The notes under the pieces: model-generated | What the model was told of the DNA's origin: nothing | Database searches by the model: none | What the model saw: the letters and a program-made list of their open reading frames with translations, nothing else | DNA from: Streptomyces koelreuteriae | GTDB lineage: Bacteria > Actinomycetota > Actinomycetes > Streptomycetales > Streptomycetaceae | Assembly: GCF_018604545.1 (NCBI RefSeq) | Contig: NZ_CP075896.1 | Location: forward strand, 868,001-932,000 | Direction of reading: 5' to 3' | DNA: 64,000 nucleotides | Position numbers and translations under genes: made by a program | In this document: positions 1 through 7,899 of the stretch, piece by piece | Layout: the number at the start of each line of letters is the position of its first letter | Position numbering within the stretch: position 1 is the first letter of the stretch

Positions 1-175
1 TCCGGCCGACGAGCCGGACCTGGGTGCGCTGCCGGTCCAGGTCGGCTATCGCCCGGCGCACCTCCCGCGCGGTGCTCTCCCGCACCCCGCCCCGGCCGTT
101 GAGCACCCGGTCGACGGTCGCCTCGCTCAGTCCCGCCTGGCGGGCGATCTCCCGGATCGGGAAGGGGTGGCCCAT
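1..175 (-). CDS. LacI-family transcriptional regulator, N-terminus only (cut by window edge)
   Basis: Only the first 58 codons are inside the window. They begin MGHPFPIREIARQAGLSEA and form a LacI-type helix-turn-helix: IREIARQAGLSEATVDRVLNG matches the family pattern in which the recognition helix is followed by a V-x-R-V-L-N hinge approach. The ligand-binding domain lies outside. The gene diverges from the dioxygenase operon at 284, so it probably controls that operon and perhaps the whole inositol locus; this is inferred from position. The start is the ATG whose complement ends at 175. Confidence 0.85.
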   Translation of the reverse strand, partial: MGHPFPIREIARQAGLSEATVDRVLNGRGGVRESTAREVRRAIADLDRQRTQVRLVGR

Positions 176-188
176 GCGCCGGCTCCTT

Positions 189-255
189 GAGGGGTTTTTG
201 ATGGCTGCCTGCTGGTTGTTCGAGGGGTTTGTAATGACAAGAATGACAGGGCTGC
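189..255. promoter_or_regulatory. Divergent regulatory region with direct repeats between lacI-type gene and dioxygenase operon
   Basis: Two 15-bp direct repeats, GAGGGGTTTTTGATG (189-203) and GAGGGGTTTGTAATG (222-236), match at 13 of 15 bases and are 33 bp apart (about three helical turns). A shorter pair follows: AATGACAA (233-240) and AATGACAG (242-249), 9 bp apart. The last element, AATGACAGGGCTGC (242-255), matches 12 of 14 bases of the ATTGACAGCGCTGC element at the iolC promoter, so a shared regulator is plausible. No binding protein can be assigned from sequence. Confidence 0.55.
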
Positions 256-283
256 GTCGCTCCGTGACCCCGAAGGGACGACG

Positions 284-1441
284 ATGTCCTTCACTTCCGT
301 ACACCACCGTGCCTGGCTGTCCGAGCAGGACTGCGATCTCGACGCGTTCCGCGCGCTGGTCGAGCAGGACACCGACCCCGCCGACTATCCGCACGCCTCC
401 GCCGTGGAGCGGAACGTGCCGGTCTACGACACCGGGCTGCTGGAGGGCGACCGGGTGGTCCAGGCCGAGCTGGTGCGGGCGCTCGCCGACGGGCCCGGCA
501 TCGTCGTCTTCCGCGGGGCGTTTCCCGACCCGGACGTCGTGGACCGGGCCACCGCCGTGTTCGAGGCGCTGATCGCCGAGCAGCGCGCCTCGGGCGCGAC
601 CGCCGGTGACCATTTCGCGAAGCCGGGCGCCAACGACCGGGTGTGGAACGCGCTGGAGAAGGCGGCCCTGTACGACGCGGAGGCCTTCGCCGACTACTAC
701 GCCAACGAGGTGCTGGCGCTGGTCGCCACGGCCTGGCTGGGCCCCGGCTACCAGGTCACCTCGCAGCTCAACGTGGTCAACCCGGGCGGCGCCGCGCAGA
801 GCGCGCACCGCGACTACCACCTGGGCTTCCTGTCGAACGAGGTCGCCGCCGCCTACCCCGCGCACGTGCACCGCCTCTCCCCCGTGCTGACCCTCCAGGG
901 CGCGGTCGCGCACTGCGACATGCCGGTGGAGTCCGGGCCGACGATGTATCTGCCGCACTCGCAGAAGTACGAGCCCGGCTATCTCGCCTGGCGGCTCCCG
1001 CCGTTCCGGGCGTACTTCGAGGCGCACCAAGTGCAGTTGCCGCTCGCGAAGGGCGACGCGGTGTTCTTCAACCCGGCCCTCTTCCACGCCGCCGGCACCA
1101 ACCGCTCGGCGGACATCCGGCGCATGGCCAACCTGCTGCAGGTGTCGTCCGCGTTCGGGCGCGCGATGGAGACGGTGGACCGGGAAGCCGTGGCGAACGC
1201 GGTGTACCCGGTGCTGCTGCGGCGGGAGGCCGAAGGCCGGGACCAGGCGTGGCTGGAGAGGGTGATCGCGGCGAGCGCCGAGGGCTACCCCTTCCCCACC
1301 AACCTCGACAGCGACCCACCGCTCGACGGTCTGGCCCCGCCCTCGCAGGCGGATCTCCTGCGGCGGGCGCTGCGCGAGAAGTGGACGCCGCGGGCGCTGC
1401 GGGCGCGGCTGCGGGCCGGCACCGAACGACGAGAGAGCTGA
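284..1441 (+). CDS. Phytanoyl-CoA dioxygenase (PhyH) family Fe(II)/2-oxoglutarate oxygenase
   Basis: This 385-residue protein belongs to the PhyH group of non-haem iron, 2-oxoglutarate-dependent oxygenases. The HxD part of the iron-binding facial triad is in SAHRDYHLGF (about residue 170). The distal His is in NPALFHAAGTNRS (about residue 265), followed by an Arg that could bind 2-oxoglutarate. These enzymes hydroxylate or demethylate small molecules in the cytoplasm. It is followed 7 nt later by an SDR gene and then by iolG, and the LacI-type gene diverges from it. An oxidation on an inositol-related compound, for example removal of an O-methyl group, would fit the context, but the substrate is not known. 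Confidence 0.85.
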   Translation: MSFTSVHHRAWLSEQDCDLDAFRALVEQDTDPADYPHASAVERNVPVYDTGLLEGDRVVQAELVRALADGPGIVVFRGAFPDPDVVDRATAVFEALIAEQRASGATAGDHFAKPGANDRVWNALEKAALYDAEAFADYYANEVLALVATAWLGPGYQVTSQLNVVNPGGAAQSAHRDYHLGFLSNEVAAAYPAHVHRLSPVLTLQGAVAHCDMPVESGPTMYLPHSQKYEPGYLAWRLPPFRAYFEAHQVQLPLAKGDAVFFNPALFHAAGTNRSADIRRMANLLQVSSAFGRAMETVDREAVANAVYPVLLRREAEGRDQAWLERVIAASAEGYPFPTNLDSDPPLDGLAPPSQADLLRRALREKWTPRALRARLRAGTERRES

Positions 1442-1448
1442 GGACTTC

Positions 1449-2225
1449 GTGGGACTTCTCGACAACAAGGTCGTCCTGGTCAACGGCGGCAGCCAGGGCG
1501 TCGGCGCCGCCGTCGCGCGGGCCGCCGTCCGCGAGGGGGCGGTCGTGGCCGTCACCGGGCGGCGCCCCGAGCCCGGCGAGGCCTTGGTGGAGGAGCTGAT
1601 CGCCGCGGGCGGCAAGGCCCTGTACGTCCGGGCCGACCTGTCGGACGCCGAGCAGGCGAAGGACTCCGTGGCCCGGGTCGTCCAGGCGTACGGCCGTGTC
1701 GACTGCCTGGTGAACTCCGCCGGGCTGACCTCGCGCGGGACGCTGCTGGACACCACGCCCGAGCTGTTCGACCAGCACATCGGGATCAACCTCAAGGGGC
1801 CGTTCTTCGCCATGCAGGCGGCGGTCGCCGACATGGTCGCGCGGAAGGCGCCCGGCACGGTCGTCAACATCATCACGTCGTCGGCGCACGGCGGGCAGCC
1901 GTTCCTCGCGCCGTACGTCGCCGCGAAGGCGGGGCTGATCGGGCTGACCCGCAACGCCGCGCACGCGCACCGGTGGGACCGGGTCCGGATCAACGGGCTG
2001 AACATCGGCTGGACGGCGACGGAGGGCGAGGACGCCACGCAGAAGGCCTTCCACGGGGCCGGGGACGACTGGCGTGACCAGGCCGCCGCGAAGCTGCCGA
2101 TGGGCAAGCTGGGGCAGCCGGACGAGATCGCCGACTTCGTGGTCCTCCTGCTGTCGGACCGGTCCGGGGTGGTCACCGGGTCGATCATCGATTGGGATCA
2201 GAACGTCCTCGGCGGACTCGACTGA
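1449..2225 (+). CDS. SDR-family NAD(P)-dependent oxidoreductase
   Basis: This 258-residue protein is a classical short-chain dehydrogenase. The nucleotide motif GGSQGVGAAVA is near residue 12, NSAG near residue 90, and the catalytic Ser plus YVAAK are near residues 140-160 (SSAHGGQPFLAPYVAAKAG). The GTG start at 1449 lies 7 nt after the dioxygenase stop, so the two are translationally coupled or at least co-transcribed. It probably oxidises or reduces a cyclitol or polyol, given the adjacent iolG. The exact substrate cannot be read from the sequence. Confidence 0.88.
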   Translation: MGLLDNKVVLVNGGSQGVGAAVARAAVREGAVVAVTGRRPEPGEALVEELIAAGGKALYVRADLSDAEQAKDSVARVVQAYGRVDCLVNSAGLTSRGTLLDTTPELFDQHIGINLKGPFFAMQAAVADMVARKAPGTVVNIITSSAHGGQPFLAPYVAAKAGLIGLTRNAAHAHRWDRVRINGLNIGWTATEGEDATQKAFHGAGDDWRDQAAAKLPMGKLGQPDEIADFVVLLLSDRSGVVTGSIIDWDQNVLGGLD

Positions 2226-2275
2226 GGAACACAGCGCGCAGCACCACCCCCTGTTGACACCAAGGAGCAATACCC

Positions 2276-3280
2276 ATGCGTATCGGAATCCTCGGCCTCG
2301 GCCGTATCGGCGCCTTTCACGCCGAGACCCTGTCCGGGCTCGACGCCGTCGAGTCGCTCGTCGTCACCGACCCGTTCGCGGGTGCCGCCAAGGCCGCGGC
2401 CGAGCGGTTCGGTGCCGAGGTCGTGGACTCGCCCGAGGCCCTGCTGGCCGCCGGCGTGGACGGCATCGTCGTCGCGGCGGCGACCGACGCCCACCCGGCG
2501 CTGATCCTGGCCGGGGTCGAGGCCGGTGTCCCCGTCTTCTGCGAGAAGCCCGTCGCCAAGACGATGAGCGAGGGCGTCGAGGTGCTCAAGGCCGTACAGG
2601 GCCGGGACGTGCCGATCCAGATCGGCTACAACCGCCGTTTCGACGCCGGGTTCGTCGCCGCGCGGGCCGCGGTCCAGGCCGGTGAGCTGGGCACACTGCA
2701 CACCGTGCGGTCGACCACGCTGGACCCGGCGCCGCCGCCGGCCGCGTACATCGCCGCCTCCGGCGGCATCTTCCGCGACTGCTCGGTGCACGACTTCGAC
2801 ATCATCCGCTGGGTGACCGGCCGTGAGGTGACGGAGGTGTACGCCGTCGGCGGCAACCGCGGCGCCGACTTCATCAAGGAGGCCGGTGACGCCGACACCA
2901 CCGGCGCGATCCTCACCCTCGACGACGGCACCATCGCGGTGGTCTCCAACTCCCGCCACAACGCCCGTGGTTACGACGTCCGCATGGAGATCCACGGCTT
3001 CACCGACTCCATCGCCGTCGGCCTGGAGGACAAGCTCCCGCTGCGCTCGGTCGAGCCGGGCGTGACCTTCCCCGCGGGCACCCCGCACGACTTCTTCATG
3101 GACCGCTTCACCGAGGCCTACCGCGCCGAACTGACCGCGTTCACCGAGGTCGTCGCCGGCACCCGCCCCTCCCCCTGCACGATCGAGGACGCTCTGGAGG
3201 CGGGCTGGATCGCCGACGCGTGCACCCTGTCGCTGCACGAGCACCGTCCCGTGACGATCGAGGAGGTACGGGCGCTCTGA
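2276..3280 (+). CDS. iolG: Inositol 2-dehydrogenase (Gfo/Idh/MocA family)
   Basis: This 334-residue NAD-dependent dehydrogenase is predicted to oxidise myo-inositol to scyllo-inosose, the first step of inositol catabolism. The N-terminal Rossmann motif is GILGLGRIGAFHAE. The family EKP signature (FCEKPVAKT) is near residue 97, and the substrate-side Asp/His pair is in DCSVHDFDIIRWVTG near residues 165-180. An AAGGAG ribosome-binding site lies 7 nt before the ATG. It ends the dioxygenase-SDR-IolG unit. Two other Gfo/Idh/MocA proteins are nearby (4023 and 5056); this one looks most like standard IolG. Confidence 0.85.
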   Translation: MRIGILGLGRIGAFHAETLSGLDAVESLVVTDPFAGAAKAAAERFGAEVVDSPEALLAAGVDGIVVAAATDAHPALILAGVEAGVPVFCEKPVAKTMSEGVEVLKAVQGRDVPIQIGYNRRFDAGFVAARAAVQAGELGTLHTVRSTTLDPAPPPAAYIAASGGIFRDCSVHDFDIIRWVTGREVTEVYAVGGNRGADFIKEAGDADTTGAILTLDDGTIAVVSNSRHNARGYDVRMEIHGFTDSIAVGLEDKLPLRSVEPGVTFPAGTPHDFFMDRFTEAYRAELTAFTEVVAGTRPSPCTIEDALEAGWIADACTLSLHEHRPVTIEEVRAL

Positions 3281-3318
3281 CGTTCCGCTGCGGGAGGCGG
3301 GCCCTGGCACCCGCGGGC

Positions 3319-3921
3319 TCAGGGAGCGCGCCAGACGTTGGCGAACGCCTCGTCCTCGATGGCCCGTCGACGGCGGACGGCGCCCAGTTCCGCCACGGCG
3401 TCGGCCACGGCGGTGAGCACGGCCTGGGCGGCGTCGTCGGGCACCGGGAGGTCCTCGGGCACCTCGTCGCGCGCTCCGACGGCCGCCGCGAGTGTGGCGA
3501 GCACCGGTTCGTCGGTCGCCCGGCGGTGCCGGGCGCGCTCCCGGGCGGGGGACTCGACCGGCGTCGGCAAGGTGCCTCGGAAGCGGATCCAGGAGGCCCG
3601 CGGCCGTGCGAGGAGCCCCTCTTCCTCGAGGGCGGTCAGGTACTCCTGGGCCAGTCCGCGGCCCCTGCGCCACAGCCAGTCCTCGACCGGCTCGTACGGC
3701 TCCTCACACACCAGTGCCGTCGCCGCCCGCTCCAGCAGAGGGTCGTCGAGGGGCGGCGCGGGGCGGGACACGATGCGGTCGCCGTCCAGCGTCACCACCT
3801 CGGCACCGAGCAAGTCGATCACCTCGGCCCCGGCCAGCCCGAGCGACAGTTCACCCTGCGTCACCGGCGGGTCGGCGGCCGTGTCCATCGCCACGATCAT
3901 CAGGTCACGTGCTGTACCCAT
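3319..3921 (-). CDS. GPP34 (GOLPH3-like) family protein
   Basis: This protein of about 200 residues matches the GPP34 family, the bacterial relatives of eukaryotic Golgi phosphoprotein 3. The typical features are ARDLMIVAMD near the N-terminus, a GELSLGLAGAEVIDL helix, and the C-terminal half with EEGLL followed by repeated alpha-helices. GOLPH3 binds phosphoinositides at Golgi membranes; the role of the actinobacterial members is not established. I chose the ATG at 3921 because the family begins with this stretch; an in-frame start 7 codons upstream exists. It diverges from the oxidoreductase at 4023 and converges on iolG. Confidence 0.8.
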   Translation of the reverse strand: MGTARDLMIVAMDTAADPPVTQGELSLGLAGAEVIDLLGAEVVTLDGDRIVSRPAPPLDDPLLERAATALVCEEPYEPVEDWLWRRGRGLAQEYLTALEEEGLLARPRASWIRFRGTLPTPVESPARERARHRRATDEPVLATLAAAVGARDEVPEDLPVPDDAAQAVLTAVADAVAELGAVRRRRAIEDEAFANVWRAP

Positions 3922-4022
3922 CACCGCTCCCCTCGGAGGCACTGATCACGCTACGCCGCGACCGCCCGCGGGGCGACCAGGATCCGTATGCCGCGAGGCC
4001 ACTACGAGGAGGAATGACAGGC

Positions 4023-5039
4023 ATGAGCGAACCGGACCGGGAACCCCTGCGCATAGGACTGCTGGGAGCCGCGCGGATCACCGAACGCTCCCTGATCGAC
4101 CCGGCCCGGGCGACCGGCCACCGCCTCGTCGCGGTGGCCGCCCGCGACCGCGCCCGCGCCGAGGCATTCGCCTCCGAGCACGGTGTGGAGCGGGTGGCGG
4201 GGTCGTACGCCGAGCTGGTGGCCGATCCCGAGATCGACGTCGTCTACAACCCGCTCGCCAACGGCCTGCACGGCCCGTGGAACCTGGCCGCCCTCGCGGC
4301 GGGCAAGCACGTCCTGTCGGAGAAGCCCTCGGCGAGCAACACGGCAGAGGCGGCGGAGGTACGGCAGGCCGCCCACAAGGCCGGGACGGTCTTCATGGAG
4401 GCCTTCCACTACCTCTTCCACCCGGTCACCCGCCGCCTGCACGAGCTGCTGGACTCGGGCGAACTCGGCGAGCTGCGGCACGCCGAGGCCATGGTCGCCA
4501 TCGCCGCCCCGCCGGACACCGACCCCCGCTGGTCGCTGCCGCTGGCCGGCGGTGCCCTGATGGACCTGGGCTGCTACAGCCTGCACGCGCTGCGGATGCT
4601 GGCCCCCTGGGCGGGCGGCGCACCGCGCCTGGCCGGGGCCCGGGGCGGGGAGCGGGCGGGCGCGCCCGGGGTCGACGAGTGGCTGGACGCCGATCTGGAG
4701 TTCCCCGGGGGCGCGACGGGCTCCGCCCGCTGTCACATGGCGTACGACGGGCTGGAGATGAGCATCCGGATCGTCGGCTCCCGGGGCGAGGCGACGGCCC
4801 CGAACTTCGTGCTGCCCCAGCGGGACGACCGGATCGTGGTCCGCACCCCGCAGGGCGAGCGTACGGAACGGCTCGGGACGCGCTCGTCGTACACGTACCA
4901 GCTGGAGGCGTTCGCCGCCCGGGTGCGCGACGGTGCTCCGCTGCCGCTGGACGCGGACGACGCGGTGACGACCATGGAGCTGATCGACGCCGCTTACCGT
5001 GCGGCCGGGTTCGAGCCCCGGCCTCGGACCCGGGTGTGA
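4023..5039 (+). CDS. Gfo/Idh/MocA family oxidoreductase
   Basis: This 338-residue protein has the N-terminal Rossmann motif GLLGAARITE, the EKP signature (LSEKPSASN) near residue 100 and the C-terminal alpha/beta substrate domain of the family. Within the group it resembles dimeric dihydrodiol/aldose dehydrogenases (EAFHYLFHP, GGALMDLGCYSLHALRML). The start at 4023 was preferred because GAGGAGG at 4006-4012 is 10 nt away, whereas the ATG at 4014 is too close. The frame is open far upstream, but those codons lie antisense to the GPP34 gene. Its substrate is unknown; it may act on a sugar or cyclitol. Confidence 0.85.
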   Translation: MSEPDREPLRIGLLGAARITERSLIDPARATGHRLVAVAARDRARAEAFASEHGVERVAGSYAELVADPEIDVVYNPLANGLHGPWNLAALAAGKHVLSEKPSASNTAEAAEVRQAAHKAGTVFMEAFHYLFHPVTRRLHELLDSGELGELRHAEAMVAIAAPPDTDPRWSLPLAGGALMDLGCYSLHALRMLAPWAGGAPRLAGARGGERAGAPGVDEWLDADLEFPGGATGSARCHMAYDGLEMSIRIVGSRGEATAPNFVLPQRDDRIVVRTPQGERTERLGTRSSYTYQLEAFAARVRDGAPLPLDADDAVTTMELIDAAYRAAGFEPRPRTRV

Positions 5040-5061
5040 CCGGGCCCGGGCCCGGTCACAC
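5034..5061. terminator. 28-bp perfect palindrome joining two convergent genes
   Basis: Positions 5034-5061 read identically on both strands: GTGTGACCGGGCCC followed by its exact reverse complement. The palindrome contains the TGA stop of the oxidoreductase at 4023 (5037-5039) and, mirror-placed, the TGA stop of the opposite gene (5056-5058). It can fold as a very strong GC-rich hairpin in either transcript and so probably acts as a shared bidirectional terminator, although no U tract follows. Confidence 0.7.
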
Positions 5062-6078
5062 GTAGAGCTCGGGTCTCTCCACCAATTCGACCTCCACCCG
5101 CCCCCCGTCCTCCAGCGCCCGTACCCCCGCCTCGCACACCGCCGCGGCCGCGTAACCGTCCCAGACGCTCGGGCCGGTGACCTCGCCGCGGCGGGTGGCG
5201 TCGGCCCAGGCCTGGATCTCGTGGTCGTAGGCCGTTTCGAAGCGTTCGGTGAAGTCCTGGGCGATGGTGCCGCCCCAGCGGCCGGCCATGTTGGTGACCA
5301 GGGCGTGGCCGTCGCCGATGCGGGCGGTGCCGCGTTCGCAGACCACCTCGGCCTGGACCTGGTAGCCGAAGCCGCAGTTGACGAAGATCTCCACGTCGGA
5401 GAGGGCGCCGCCGTCCGTCTCGAAGACGACGAACTGCGGGTCGCGCAGTCCGTCGGGGGCGTTGTCGGAGGAGGTGGGGCGCAGCACCGTGACGGCCGTG
5501 ATCTCGTGGCCGAGCAGCCAGCGCGTCGCGTCGGCCTCGTGGGCGACGGAGTCGGTGATGAGCATGGTGCTGGTGAAGAAGGGCGGGCTGGCCGCGTTGC
5601 GGTGCCGGTTGTGCACCATCAGCGGGCGGCCCAGCTGACCGGTCGCCAGCAGGGCCTTCAGCTTCGCGTACTCGGGGTCGTAGCGGCGCATGAAGCCGAC
5701 CTGGACCCGGCGGTGGCCGAGGCGCGTTTCGGCTTCGAGGACGCGCAGGGCGGAGGCCGCGTCGGGGGTGAGGGGCTTCTCGCACAGGACGGGCAGATCG
5801 TGCTCGAAGGCGGCGAGGAGGGTGGCCTCGTGGGCGGGGCCCGGTGAGGCGATCAGGACGGCGTCGACGTCGGCCGCCGCCATCGCGGCGGCCGGGTCCG
5901 TGTAGGCGGTGCAGCCGTCGACGCGGGCGGCGACGGCTTTCGCGCGTTCCGCGTCGACGTCCACGACGGCTGTCACCCGTGCTCCGCTGGTGACTTCGTG
6001 GAGGCGGCGCACATGGTCGGCGCCCATCCTTCCGGTACCGATGACCGCGACTCCGAGGGTGGTGGCGCGCTCAGTCAT
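5056..6078 (-). CDS. Gfo/Idh/MocA family oxidoreductase, inositol 2-dehydrogenase-like
   Basis: This 340-residue dehydrogenase has the Rossmann motif [15 protein letters not shown], the EKP signature (LCEKPLTPD) near residue 98 and the substrate motif [15 protein letters not shown] near residue 185, equivalent to the Asp/His pair of IolG. It is the last gene of the ABC transporter - IolE-like operon, 18 nt after that gene. It probably oxidises an inositol isomer, possibly scyllo- or chiro-inositol, complementing the IolG at 2276. The isomer preference is inference only. Confidence 0.85.
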   Translation of the reverse strand: MTERATTLGVAVIGTGRMGADHVRRLHEVTSGARVTAVVDVDAERAKAVAARVDGCTAYTDPAAAMAAADVDAVLIASPGPAHEATLLAAFEHDLPVLCEKPLTPDAASALRVLEAETRLGHRRVQVGFMRRYDPEYAKLKALLATGQLGRPLMVHNRHRNAASPPFFTSTMLITDSVAHEADATRWLLGHEITAVTVLRPTSSDNAPDGLRDPQFVVFETDGGALSDVEIFVNCGFGYQVQAEVVCERGTARIGDGHALVTNMAGRWGGTIAQDFTERFETAYDHEIQAWADATRRGEVTGPSVWDGYAAAAVCEAGVRALEDGGRVEVELVERPELYV

Positions 6079-6096
6079 GGCCGTCCTTTCGGGTCG

Positions 6097-6999
6097 TCAG
6101 GCGCCGCAGGACCTCAGGAACTTGCGGGTGCGCACCGCGATCGGCAGCGGCTTGTCCGGCTCGCAGGGGTACATGTCCTGCTCGACGATGGCGAAGAGGT
6201 CCACGCCGAGCTTCTGCGCGGCCGTCAGGACCGGGCCCAGCTCGGGGACGCCGGCGGGCGGTTCGCACATCACGCCGCGCTGCACGGCGGGACCGAACGG
6301 GACCTCGTTCTTGACGACGTCGGCGAGGATGTCCGGGTCGACCTGCTTGAGGTGGAGGTAGCCGATGCGCTCGCCGTACGTCTCGATCAGCTTGACGCTG
6401 TCGCCGCCGCAGTAGGCGTAGTGCCCGGTGTCCAGGCAGAGGTTGACCACGTCGGAGTCGGTCGAGTCGAGGAACTGCTCGACGTGCTCCTCGGTGTCGA
6501 TGTGGGTGTCGGCGTGCGGGTGGACGACGATGTCCAGGCCGTACTTGTCCTTCACCTCACGGCCGAGGCGCTCCATGCCCGTGGTGAGGTTGCGCCACTG
6601 CTCGGTGGTGAGCTCCGGCGCCTCCAGGATCTCGGCGGTCTTGTCGTCCCGCCAGAAGGAGGGGATGACGACGAGGTGCTTTGCGTCCATCGCCTGGGTG
6701 AGCGCGGCGACGTTGCTGACCTGCTCCCAGGTGGATTCCCACTCGGAGGGGCCGCGGTGCAGACCGCAGAAGATGGTGCCGGCGGAGACCTTGAGGTTCC
6801 GCTTGGTCACCTCGTCGGTGAGCCGGGCCGGGTCGGTCGGCAGGTAGCCGTACGGGCCGAGTTCGATCCACGAGTAGCCGGCTTCGGCGACCTCGTCGAG
6901 GAAGCGGACCCAGGGCACCTGATGGGGGTCGTCGGGGAACCAGACGCCCCAGGAGTCGGGGGCGGAGCCGACCCGGATGCGGTCGAGCGCGAGGGCCAT
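6097..6999 (-). CDS. iolE: Sugar phosphate isomerase/epimerase family protein, probable inosose dehydratase
   Basis: This 300-residue TIM-barrel protein of the xylose-isomerase-like superfamily begins with IRVGSAPDSWGVWFPDD, which is the N-terminal signature of inosose dehydratases. Metal-ligand candidates are the Glu in WIELGPYGYLP, the Glu/Asp/His residues in VVHPHADTHID and LCLDTGHYAYCGGD, and the Glu in AIVEQDMYP. The predicted reaction removes water from scyllo-inosose to give the diketone used by IolD. It lies 1 nt after the ABC ATPase gene. An inosose isomerase (IolI-like) role cannot be excluded, but no better IolE candidate is in the locus. Confidence 0.75.
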   Translation of the reverse strand: MALALDRIRVGSAPDSWGVWFPDDPHQVPWVRFLDEVAEAGYSWIELGPYGYLPTDPARLTDEVTKRNLKVSAGTIFCGLHRGPSEWESTWEQVSNVAALTQAMDAKHLVVIPSFWRDDKTAEILEAPELTTEQWRNLTTGMERLGREVKDKYGLDIVVHPHADTHIDTEEHVEQFLDSTDSDVVNLCLDTGHYAYCGGDSVKLIETYGERIGYLHLKQVDPDILADVVKNEVPFGPAVQRGVMCEPPAGVPELGPVLTAAQKLGVDLFAIVEQDMYPCEPDKPLPIAVRTRKFLRSCGA

Positions 7000-7000
7000 G

Positions 7001-7894
7001 TCAGGACTTTCCTTCCGAAGACGAGGCTACGGGGGCGGTGAGTTCTCCCGCCTCGGGGAGCTCTTCGACGTCGACGCCGCGTACTTGCGCCAACTCGTGC
7101 TTGAGGGAGGCCAGTTCGGTACCGCCGGCCATGTGGTTGGTCAGCTCTTCGAGGCTGACCTCGCTGCGGGAGGCGGACAGTTCCATGGTGCCGAGGCGCA
7201 GCACGCTGAAGTGGTCGCCGACCATGTAGGCGTGGTGCGGGTTGTGGGTGATGAAGATGACGCCGAGGCCCTTCTCGCGGGCGGCGGCGATGTACTTCAG
7301 CACGACACCGGACTGCTTGACGCCGAGGGCGGCGGTCGGCTCGTCGAGGATCAGGACGCGGGCGCCGAAGTAGACGGCGCGGGCGATGGCCACGCACTGG
7401 CGCTGACCGCCGGAGAGCGTGCCGATGGGCTGCTCCATGTCGTCGAGGACGATGCCCATGTTGCGCAGTTCCTCGTCGGCGGTCTTCTTCATCGTGTCGA
7501 TGTCGAGACGGCGCACGGGCCAGGGGCCCTTGGTGATCTCGGAGCCGAGGAAGAAGTTGCGCCAGACCGGCATCAGCGGGACGACGGCGAGGTCCTGGTA
7601 CACCGTGGCGATGCCCTTGTCGAGGGCCTCGCGCGGGGTGGAGAAGCGCACGGGGGCGCCGTCGACGAGGAACTCGCCCTCGGTGTGCTGGTGCAGCCCG
7701 GAGATGATCTTGATGAGGGTGGACTTGCCGGCGCCGTTGTCGCCGAGGACGCAGGTCACCTGGCCGGGGTGGACGGTGAGGTCGACGCCGTGCAGGGCGC
7801 GGATGTTGCCGTAGGACTTGCCGGCGCCCTTGAGTTCGACGAGGGGAGCGTCCTTGGCGGCGGCCTCGTCGGTGGCGGTTGCTTCGCTGGTCAT
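7001..7894 (-). CDS. Sugar ABC transporter ATP-binding protein
   Basis: This 297-residue ATPase has one nucleotide-binding domain: Walker [10 protein letters not shown] near residue 52, ABC signature LSGGQRQ near residue 155, and Walker [13 protein letters not shown] near residue 178. Ribose/xylose-type importers often have two fused domains; this is the single-domain FrcA-like type. Start is the ATG at 7894, just upstream of the coding similarity; the longer open frame runs through the permease gene. It sits between the permease (5 nt upstream) and the IolE-like gene (1 nt downstream), so it should power inositol import. Confidence 0.9.
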   Translation of the reverse strand: MTSEATATDEAAAKDAPLVELKGAGKSYGNIRALHGVDLTVHPGQVTCVLGDNGAGKSTLIKIISGLHQHTEGEFLVDGAPVRFSTPREALDKGIATVYQDLAVVPLMPVWRNFFLGSEITKGPWPVRRLDIDTMKKTADEELRNMGIVLDDMEQPIGTLSGGQRQCVAIARAVYFGARVLILDEPTAALGVKQSGVVLKYIAAAREKGLGVIFITHNPHHAYMVGDHFSVLRLGTMELSASRSEVSLEELTNHMAGGTELASLKHELAQVRGVDVEELPEAGELTAPVASSSEGKS

Positions 7895-7899
7895 TGCGG

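Noticed and set aside
2198..3673. Long open frame of 491 codons opposite iolG
   Set aside because: It is antisense to iolG and GPP34, with Arg/Gly/Ala-rich low-complexity sequence and no domain. Third-position GC bias belongs to the plus-strand gene.
6807..7397. Arg-rich open frame on the minus strand across the IolE/ABC junction
   Set aside because: It is a +1 shadow of the two real genes on the same strand and has no domain.
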